NCBI GenBank assembly: GCA_025153775.1
Contig: JAOALC010000002.1
Location: 496,001-560,000, forward strand
Reading direction: 5' to 3'
Source of the DNA: SAR92 clade bacterium H231
GTDB taxonomy: Bacteria; Pseudomonadota; Gammaproteobacteria; Pseudomonadales; Porticoccaceae
DNA length: 64,000 nt
Shown: positions 57,934-64,000 of the stretch, piece by piece
Position numbering within the stretch: position 1 is the stretch's first letter
Layout: each line of letters starts with the position of its first letter
The notes under the pieces: generated by a model
What the model was told of the DNA's origin: nothing
Seen by the model: only the letters and a program-made list of their open reading frames with translations
Databases searched by the model: none
Program-made: the position numbers and the translations under genes

Positions 57934-58028
57934 AGCTGTTGGACCAAAGGCCTTCCAATAAACATAGACTATTTTTAGCTATCCTACCTGACCGTTTATC
58001 AGATCACTTGGGGCATTTTCTCACTCAC

Positions 58029-58580
58029 CTAATCGGCAATTTTACAAAAGCCCTGAGCCGGCACATCCAGCGCCCCATTGAATTTGCTGGATAGGTTTTG
58101 AAATGCAATCAGGCCAGTTAAGTCCACAAGGGCATCATCATCAAAGAACGTTTTCAGACGCAACATTAACTCTGGGCTGACCTGTTGATCTGAATAGGTA
58201 ACGGCCTCTGCATATTCTAGAGCTACGCGTTCTTTATCTGTATACAGGCCAGATTCGCGCCACTGCTCAAGCTGCTCTACCTTATCCATGGAGCCGGCTC
58301 TCTCAGCCAGGGTAGCGGAGTTTATATCCACACAAAAATGGCACCAGTTAATCTGTGACACCCGCACCGTAACCAAAGAGCGAAGCACCTGGTCAATAGG
58401 GGAGTTTTTGCGATCTATGGCGCCATAGAGCAGCGCCACTGAGGCAAACAATTTTGGTACCCGACCCCAGAGTAATCCCGGGTCAAGCACAGCGCCATAT
58501 TTACGTCGCTGATTCCAAAAGAATGGCCTCAGCCAGAATGGATACTGCTTTAATGGTTTGACAGGAATATGCATGATCAT
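58029..58580 (-). CDS. Carboxymuconolactone decarboxylase (AhpD-like) family protein
   Basis: A 183-residue CMD-family protein. The redox CxxC is C80-H-F-C83 in NWCHFCVDINSATLAERAG, as in AhpD-like peroxidase partners, followed by ALEYAEAVTYSDQQVS and FNGALDVPAQGFC. It may reduce peroxides or act in a catabolic step. ATG codons at residues 1 and 3 are both possible starts. It is the last of a leftward group with an MBL-fold, an NTF2-like and a MAPEG gene. Confidence 0.87.
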   Translation of the reverse strand: MIMHIPVKPLKQYPFWLRPFFWNQRRKYGAVLDPGLLWGRVPKLFASVALLYGAIDRKNSPIDQVLRSLVTVRVSQINWCHFCVDINSATLAERAGSMDKVEQLEQWRESGLYTDKERVALEYAEAVTYSDQQVSPELMLRLKTFFDDDALVDLTGLIAFQNLSSKFNGALDVPAQGFCKIAD

Positions 58581-58607
58581 AGCTCATGGCTGTTTGAAAA
58601 ATTAATC

Positions 58608-59531
58608 TCAGAGATCGAGACGAGTCGCTTCTGTAGCAATATTATAGCCAGCGGCATGCACCAGCATGGCCTCTTCACTCTTGGGATCGAGCAAGGGATT
58701 GGTATGGTTCATATGAATAAACCAAACTTTCTTGCGCTGCTCAGGCCCCAGCCCGGCTAGAGCCGCCATGGTCTCAGTCACCAGAGGATGGGGAACTCTG
58801 GACATATCGCGCCCGGGTAATTCACCAGCACCAAAGAAGGTTGCATCCAGCAGAGCGTAGTCGACGGTCTTTATTACCTCGGCAATATCTCTTTCCCAGA
58901 CTGACCATTTATTGATATCTGGGATAAACAGCGCTGTCTTATTTGGGCCCTGTATGGAATAGCCTACGGTTTCCGAAAACTCGTCGCGGTGAGGCACCAG
59001 AAAGGGAGTCACGCCCAGACCTGAAAGATTTTCAGTGCGGTTGTGGGCCAGTGGCCGCAAGGCAATATTGTTATATGCAACCAACTGGCTCCAGGGGCCA
59101 TTGGTGCCCAGATAATCCATCATTCTCGGCATAGCAAATACGGGCACATTGCTAGCGCCCATCGACTCATGGCCAAAAAACATCAGGCCCGCATAATGTC
59201 CAATATGAGCATGAGTGAGAAAGACTCCAGAAAGCGCAAAGTCTTTGGCCTGCTGCTCAAGCTTGTACAGCTGTCGGGGCAAGTGCGGAGTCGCCTCAAA
59301 CAGATAGGTTGCCTTGGCCTGGGGGTCGATCAGAGCCACAGCGGTGGCGCCCCTCTCCAGCCGCGGATCAGCCCATCCCGGCATACAGTGCTGCTGATAA
59401 CAGCCCGCCTGAGGGTAGCCAGCATCCTGGGCTACTCCCAAAACGAAGAGGTAGGGGCTCTCAGTCTCAGCCACTGAGGCATTAAAGCCAGCCAACCAAG
59501 TGATTAGTACCATCAGTATTCGCAACAGCAT
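58608..59531 (-). CDS. Secreted PqqB-like metallo-beta-lactamase-fold protein
   Basis: A 307-residue MBL-fold protein similar to PqqB. The start is taken at 59531, giving a signal peptide (MLLRILMVLITWLAGFNASV); an in-frame ATG at 59570 overlaps the upstream gene. VLGVAQDAGYPQAGC matches the PqqB N-terminus. The metal-type motif is LTHAHIGHYAGLM, with Gly at the place of the usual Asp. FFGAGELPGRDM and WFIHMNHTNPLL follow. Other pqq genes are absent, so a separate hydrolase role is more likely. Confidence 0.83.
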   Translation of the reverse strand: MLLRILMVLITWLAGFNASVAETESPYLFVLGVAQDAGYPQAGCYQQHCMPGWADPRLERGATAVALIDPQAKATYLFEATPHLPRQLYKLEQQAKDFALSGVFLTHAHIGHYAGLMFFGHESMGASNVPVFAMPRMMDYLGTNGPWSQLVAYNNIALRPLAHNRTENLSGLGVTPFLVPHRDEFSETVGYSIQGPNKTALFIPDINKWSVWERDIAEVIKTVDYALLDATFFGAGELPGRDMSRVPHPLVTETMAALAGLGPEQRKKVWFIHMNHTNPLLDPKSEEAMLVHAAGYNIATEATRLDL

Positions 59532-59532
59532 A

Positions 59533-59922
59533 TTATTTTTGCGCCGCCAGCATTTTGCCCATATTTTCATGGATCAGGCTCACTGCTTTCAGTGGGCGAA
59601 CCATCACTTTGAAGTCAATGATCTGGCCAGATTCATCCCAGGTCATCATATCCACGCCATTGACGGTAATTCCATTAATCTCAACCTTAAACTCTAGTAT
59701 GGCGTGGTTGTCGCCGGTCAACTCACGGACATAGACAAAGGTTTCATTGAAGAACACATGAAAAGCCGCTGCCAGATACTGGGTAGTAACAGCCTTACGC
59801 ACCTGAGGTGTATGCACCACCGGCGAATGAAACACACATTGATCGGCCAGCAATCCATCGAGGCCCGCCACATCTCGGGCTGCAGCAATGCGATGCCAGG
59901 TGGCAAGAGTATCAATTGCCAT
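59533..59922 (-). CDS. SnoaL/NTF2-like protein
   Basis: A 129-residue alpha+beta-barrel protein of the SnoaL/NTF2-like superfamily: N-terminal helix (DTLATWHRIAAARDVAGLDG), LLADQCVFHSPVVHTP, ELTGDNHAILEFKVEINGI and DMMTWDESGQIIDFKVMVRP. Such proteins act as isomerases or small-ligand-binding subunits. Its stop lies one base before the PqqB-like start, so it is probably cotranslated. Ligand unknown. Confidence 0.82.
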   Translation of the reverse strand: MAIDTLATWHRIAAARDVAGLDGLLADQCVFHSPVVHTPQVRKAVTTQYLAAAFHVFFNETFVYVRELTGDNHAILEFKVEINGITVNGVDMMTWDESGQIIDFKVMVRPLKAVSLIHENMGKMLAAQK

Positions 59923-59950
59923 AGCAGTCTCCTTTTATATGTTTTTGGGC

Positions 59951-60358
59951 CTAGGCCATTAATAAGATAAATTTAATCCACATGGCAAGCAGTGTTAGCG
60001 CTGAAGCCACAAATGCCATAAAGCGATGGATAGTGTGGTTATAGGTAATATGAATCGCAGTATGAACAAACCTCAGAGCAACAAAAACCCAAGCCATAGC
60101 AACCATAGTTGAATCCTCAATTTGCAGTGCAATCAGCAGCAGCCCCAACACATAAAACAGAATAGGTATCTCCAAAAGATTGGATAGATTGCGGGTGAGC
60201 TTCTGCACATAGTCCGGCGCCTCATAGCCCGACATCAGCTTATACAGCTTGGGATTCACCTGACGCCTGCGCACACTGATAAGCCTTGAGGCGCCCACCC
60301 CAAAGACAACCATAAAGGTGAGCATAGCAAGAACAAAAATAGGGTAGATAATGGACAT
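59951..60358 (-). CDS. MAPEG-family membrane protein
   Basis: A 135-residue protein with four hydrophobic helices, of the MAPEG family (membrane-associated eicosanoid/glutathione metabolism). RNLSNLLEIPILFYVLGLLL and VALRFVHTAIHITYNHTIHRF are the recognisable blocks, the latter containing the R-x-x-H-x-x-x-x-x-x-N pattern. In bacteria these may be glutathione transferases. First gene of the leftward group ending with the CMD gene. Confidence 0.87.
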   Translation of the reverse strand: MSIIYPIFVLAMLTFMVVFGVGASRLISVRRRQVNPKLYKLMSGYEAPDYVQKLTRNLSNLLEIPILFYVLGLLLIALQIEDSTMVAMAWVFVALRFVHTAIHITYNHTIHRFMAFVASALTLLAMWIKFILLMA

Positions 60359-60475
60359 GACTCAGGTCTCTTATTTTAATAATGGTATTTATACTAAGTC
60401 ACAGCTGGTTGTTGTGCCAGCATTGATTGGTTGTTGCTAGCTGCATGACATAGGCGAGGAATTTGGTGGGGCGCA

Positions 60476-60500
60476 AAAAAGGGCGCCCAAGCGCCCTTTT
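60476..60500 (-). terminator. Intrinsic terminator of the tkt-epd-pgk-fba operon
   Basis: GGGCGC (60481-60486) and GCGCCC (60491-60496) form a GC-rich stem around CCAA. A run of six A on the left (T in the leftward RNA) and a T-run on the right mean it can also work in the other direction. It lies just past the fba stop. Confidence 0.93.
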
Positions 60501-60514
60501 TAGTCTAGCTATTC

Positions 60515-61579
60515 TCAGTTAATTTTGGGATCCAACTCGCCGCTATCATAGCGCAGGGTCATTGCATCTAGGCCCACCGCTTTTATCTTGCTCGCGTTAC
60601 CTGCTGTACCAAAGGCTTCATATCGCGCCACTGCAATATCTTTCATTGCAGTGATGGTTTCTTTTAGATAGGAGCGAGGATCAAAGGCCGCTGGATTTTC
60701 TGCCAGATAGCGCCGCACGGCTCCCGTCGAGGCCAGGCGTAAATCTGTATCTATATTGATTTTGCGCACGCCATGCTTAATGCCCTCGCAAATCTGCTCA
60801 ACTGGTACGCCGTATGTCTCGGGAATTTCTCCGCCGTACTGATTAATGATCGCCAGCCATTCCTGAGGTACCGAAGAAGAGCCATGCATAACCAGGTGGG
60901 TACCTGGAATACGTTGGTTAATGGCTTTAATTCTATCTATAGCCAGAATATCCCCTGTGGGTGGGCGGCTAAATTTATAGGCGCCATGGCTGGTGCCACA
61001 GGCAATAGCCAGGGCATCTACATGGGTTTTAGAGACAAAGTCTGCCGCCTCTTCTGGGTCGGTGAGCATCTGATCATGGGTTAGGATACCCTCTGCACCA
61101 ACTCCATCCTCTTCGCCAGCCTGTCCAGTTTCAAGAGAACCTAGGCAACCCAGTTCACCTTCGACGGAGACACCGCAGGCGTGTGCCATCTCAACCGAGC
61201 GACGGGTAACATCAATATTGTATTCATAGCTGGAAGGGGTTTTGCCATCTTCCAGCAACGAGCCATCCATCATCACTGAGGTAAAGCCAAGCTGAATGGA
61301 GCGCTGACAAATTGCCGGGCTAGTACCGTGATCCTGATGTACACAGACGGGAATATCTGGCCATTCTTCTACTGCAGCCTGTATTAAATGACGTAAAAAT
61401 GGCGCACCGGCGTATTTTCGCGCGCCGGCAGAGGCCTGAACTATCACCGGACTGTCAGTCTGTGCTGCTGCCAACATAATGGCGCGCATCTGCTCGAGGT
61501 TGTTAACGTTAAATGCGGGCACCCCGTAGTCATTCTCCGCGGCGTGGTCTAGCATCTGTCTCAATGAAATTAATGCCAT
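60515..61579 (-). CDS. fba: Class II fructose-bisphosphate aldolase
   Basis: A 354-residue zinc aldolase for glycolysis/gluconeogenesis, of the CbbA-like class IIB subtype. Zinc-ligand and catalytic blocks are [56 protein letters not shown] sequence, [27 protein letters not shown] and [11 protein letters not shown]. Last gene of tkt-epd-pgk-fba, 28 bp after pgk. Confidence 0.97.
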   Translation of the reverse strand: MALISLRQMLDHAAENDYGVPAFNVNNLEQMRAIMLAAAQTDSPVIVQASAGARKYAGAPFLRHLIQAAVEEWPDIPVCVHQDHGTSPAICQRSIQLGFTSVMMDGSLLEDGKTPSSYEYNIDVTRRSVEMAHACGVSVEGELGCLGSLETGQAGEEDGVGAEGILTHDQMLTDPEEAADFVSKTHVDALAIACGTSHGAYKFSRPPTGDILAIDRIKAINQRIPGTHLVMHGSSSVPQEWLAIINQYGGEIPETYGVPVEQICEGIKHGVRKINIDTDLRLASTGAVRRYLAENPAAFDPRSYLKETITAMKDIAVARYEAFGTAGNASKIKAVGLDAMTLRYDSGELDPKIN

Positions 61580-61607
61580 GGTCTCTTCCTTCCCTTAGAT
61601 CAATTTA

Positions 61608-62771
61608 CTAGTTTTTGGCCCGCTGCTGCAATACAGCAACAGCAGGTAATTCTTTGCCCTCAACGTATTCTAAAAACGCACCGCCCCCTGTGGAAATATA
61701 GGATACCTGGTCGGTGATGTCATATTTATCCACTGCAGCAAGGGTATCTCCGCCCCCTGCAATAGAGAAGCCCGCGCTTTTTGCTATAGCTATTGAGATG
61801 GCTTTGGTCCCCTCACCAAACTGATCAAACTCAAAAACACCCAGCGGACCATTCCAGATTATGGTGCCCATAGAAGCAATTATGCCAGCAAGATTTCTAG
61901 CCGAATCTGGGCCTATATCAAAAATCATATCGTCATCCGCAACCTCTTCGACGGCAATAATTCTGGCCTCTGCAGTCTCGGAAAATTCTTTGCCCACCAC
62001 TACATCTGTGGGCAGGGGAATATTAACCCTAGCCATCAGCGCCTGCGCGGCGGGGATAAGGTCTGGCTCATAGAGTGACTTGCCAACTGGTTTGCCGGCC
62101 GCAGCTAGAAAAGTATTTGCAATGCCGCCGCCTACAATAAGCTGATCAACTTTATCGGCCAATGTTTCCAAAACCAGTAACTTGGTCGAGACCTTGGATC
62201 CCCCAACTATGGCAGCCACCGGTGCGGCCGGATTGGCTATGGCTTTTTCAAGAGCGTCTAGCTCCCGGGCCAGCAGCGGGCCAGCGCAGGCTACTGGCGC
62301 ATATTTGGCTACGCCATGGGTTGAAGCCTGGGCGCGATGGGCTGTACCAAAGGCGTCCATCACAAAAATATCACAGAGCCTGGCATAGCCTTTGGCCAGG
62401 GTATGGTCGTTTTTCTTTTCGCCGGGATTAAAGCGAACGTTTTCCAGCATCACCAGCTCGCCATTGGCCTGCTCCAGGCCATTGGTCCAGCTCTGCTCAA
62501 GGCGCACTGGCTGACCCAGCAGCTCTCCCAGATGTTTGGCCACTGGCGCCATGCTGTACTGCTGGTCATATTCACCCTCGGTGGGTCGACCCAGATGGGA
62601 CATCACAATAACCTTAGCGCCAGCGGCTAGAGCAAACTCTATGCCGGGAAGAGCAGCCCTTATTCTAGTGTCGCTGGTAACAACGCCCTCTCGAATTGGC
62701 ACATTCAGGTCTTCGCGAATCAGTACCCGTTTGCCGGTTAAATCCAAATCGGTCATTAGCTTGAGAGTCAT
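61608..62771 (-). CDS. pgk: Phosphoglycerate kinase
   Basis: A 387-residue enzyme transferring phosphate between 1,3-bisphosphoglycerate and ADP. Signatures are [64 protein letters not shown] and [16 protein letters not shown]. Normal length. It lies 41 bp after epd in the operon. Confidence 0.98.
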   Translation of the reverse strand: MTLKLMTDLDLTGKRVLIREDLNVPIREGVVTSDTRIRAALPGIEFALAAGAKVIVMSHLGRPTEGEYDQQYSMAPVAKHLGELLGQPVRLEQSWTNGLEQANGELVMLENVRFNPGEKKNDHTLAKGYARLCDIFVMDAFGTAHRAQASTHGVAKYAPVACAGPLLARELDALEKAIANPAAPVAAIVGGSKVSTKLLVLETLADKVDQLIVGGGIANTFLAAAGKPVGKSLYEPDLIPAAQALMARVNIPLPTDVVVGKEFSETAEARIIAVEEVADDDMIFDIGPDSARNLAGIIASMGTIIWNGPLGVFEFDQFGEGTKAISIAIAKSAGFSIAGGGDTLAAVDKYDITDQVSYISTGGGAFLEYVEGKELPAVAVLQQRAKN

Positions 62772-62812
62772 TACTATCCTTTTCAGTATTGGTCGTTATC
62801 GAAGGGTGAAAA

Positions 62813-63838
62813 TCAGTTGTGCACTGGGGGCAGTTGGTACCAGTGCAGCATTGTGTCCAACATTCTATTAGCGTAACCCCATTCGTTATCGAACCAGATT
62901 AACACTTTAACTAATTTTTTCTGGCTCACCCTGGTCTGGCTGGCATCCACAATACCGCTACGCGGATCATGGTTAAAATCGCAGGAGGCCAGGGGCTCTT
63001 CGGTATAGCCTAAAATGCCATCGAGTTCGCCAACTGCAGCGGCTGCCAGAGCGGCATTTACTGCCCTGATATCCACTTCTGAGTTGAGCATAACTGACAG
63101 GTCAATGGCGGACACATTAACTGTTGGCACCCGCATTGCCTGGGCTTGAAAGCGCCCGGTCAGTTCGGGCAGCAAACGATCTATGCCCAGTGCCAATCCT
63201 GTGTCCACGGGAATAATCGATTGCATAGCGGCGCGGGTTTTGCGCAGATCGGTGTGGTGGTAGGCGTCTATTACCGGCTGATCATTCATAGCAGAATGAA
63301 TGGTGGTGATTACACCGCCATCTATACCAAAGCTATCATTTAGCACTTTGATTACCGGTACCACGCAATTAGTCGAGCAGGACGCGGCAGAGACAATGGT
63401 CTGGTCGTCGCTTAAAAGATGTTGATTGATGCCATAGACAATGGTGGCATCTACTGTGGATTCGGCAGGTTGAGAAAATAAAACTCGCTTGGCACCGCTG
63501 GCCAGATGTAATTCCGCGGTCTGGCGGTCGCTAAAGCTACCGCTGCACTCCAGCACCAAGTCAATGTCCAGATCAGCCCATGGCAGCTGATCCAGCTGCT
63601 CATTGTGCAGTATTTGAATACTGTCGCCATTGACTGTAAGTGAATGGTCACTTCCATCAACAACCCCAGGAAATCTGCCATGAGTAGAATCATAGCGAGT
63701 TAAATGGGCAATTGTTTTACTGTCGGCCGGTTCATTGATAGCTACCACCTGCACAGAGCTACGAGCCCCTGATTCATAGAGGGCCCGCAATACTGAACGG
63801 CCTATGCGGCCATAGCCATTAATGGCTACGCGAATCAT
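62813..63838 (-). CDS. epd: Erythrose-4-phosphate dehydrogenase (GapA family)
   Basis: A 341-residue NAD-dependent enzyme. The Rossmann start is [21 protein letters not shown] and the catalytic cysteine is in [55 protein letters not shown] and [19 protein letters not shown] resemble E. coli Epd more than GapA, pointing to pyridoxal phosphate precursor synthesis. A GAPDH role cannot be excluded, since some lineages use this gene for both. Its start shares a base with the tkt stop (TAATG). Confidence 0.9.
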   Translation of the reverse strand: MIRVAINGYGRIGRSVLRALYESGARSSVQVVAINEPADSKTIAHLTRYDSTHGRFPGVVDGSDHSLTVNGDSIQILHNEQLDQLPWADLDIDLVLECSGSFSDRQTAELHLASGAKRVLFSQPAESTVDATIVYGINQHLLSDDQTIVSAASCSTNCVVPVIKVLNDSFGIDGGVITTIHSAMNDQPVIDAYHHTDLRKTRAAMQSIIPVDTGLALGIDRLLPELTGRFQAQAMRVPTVNVSAIDLSVMLNSEVDIRAVNAALAAAAVGELDGILGYTEEPLASCDFNHDPRSGIVDASQTRVSQKKLVKVLIWFDNEWGYANRMLDTMLHWYQLPPVHN

Positions 63839-64000
63839 TAGCCAATTGCTTCCATAACATTGGAGATAACATTCTCAACCGTGAAACCAAACTCTTTCAT
63901 CAGAGCATCTCCCGGCGCGGACTCACCAAAGCTGGTCATACCCACAACCCGGCCGTCCAGGCCTACAAACTTATACCAGTAGTCTGCATGCAGAGCTTCC
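63838..64000 (-). CDS. tkt: Transketolase, C-terminal end (cut by window edge)
   Basis: The last 53 codons of transketolase, read from the edge: [40 protein letters not shown] and NVMEAIG at the C-terminus. [21 protein letters not shown] is the conserved C-terminal block of the family. It is the upstream gene of the tkt-epd-pgk-fba operon, which joins the pentose phosphate pathway with lower glycolysis. Confidence 0.95.
   Translation of the reverse strand, partial: EALHADYWYKFVGLDGRVVGMTSFGESAPGDALMKEFGFTVENVISNVMEAIG

Overview
The window is a chromosomal segment of a gammaproteobacterium. Gene order is close to that of Pseudomonas and Cellvibrionales: oxyR-recG, gmk-rpoZ-spoT-ridA, radC/coaBC-algC-argB, tkt-epd-pgk-fba and ptsP-rppH. 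The TtpC-type TonB operon, moderate base composition and surface-glycan genes suggest a marine lineage such as the SAR92/Porticoccaceae or related Cellvibrionales. That placement is inference; no rRNA gene is present. I saw no tRNA, insertion sequence, prophage or CRISPR array.

Layout. 1-3566: a tripartite RND efflux system (permease cut by the window edge, adaptor, TetR regulator, TolC). 3574-8573: an envelope-glycan block with WaaA, a sulfotransferase-like protein, two paralogous glycosyltransferases and a KpsC/KpsS-like beta-Kdo transferase. 8598-17497: ilvE, glnE, an orphan GspE-type ATPase, argA and ilvD. 17571-22680: a six-gene TonB/ExbB/ExbD/TtpC energy-transduction operon. 22892-33991: folA-thyA-lgt, ptsP-rppH, gcvH, srkA, arfB and small housekeeping genes. 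33992-34930: a noncoding stretch with a decayed oxidase tail, a 16-bp palindrome, a cold-shock gene and an 18-bp minisatellite. 34931-48879: rpmG-rpmB, radC, coaBC, a membrane-anchored AlgC fusion, argB, slmA, pyrE, rph, yicC, a secreted S1/P1-type nuclease, gmk, rpoZ, spoT, ridA. 48876-54904: a YeeZ-like dehydrogenase, an OxyR lacking the second redox cysteine, recG, and a PhoU-like/Pit phosphate pair. 54989-60358: an accessory region. 60515-64000: tkt-epd-pgk-fba, with tkt cut by the edge.

The most unusual part is 55596-57811. Four uncharacterised genes read leftward, and two adjacent, overlapping genes share an 18-residue Gly/Asn/Gln motif, at the C-terminus of a membrane protein and at the N-terminus of a small helical protein. 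This arrangement resembles the paired amyloid signalling motifs of bacterial immunity and cell-death systems. A seven-unit 14-bp degenerate tandem repeat lies directly upstream. Other notable points are the OxyR C208L substitution, a leaderless argA promoter, an operator-like dyad over the efflux promoters, and the absence of dut from its usual place between coaBC and algC.
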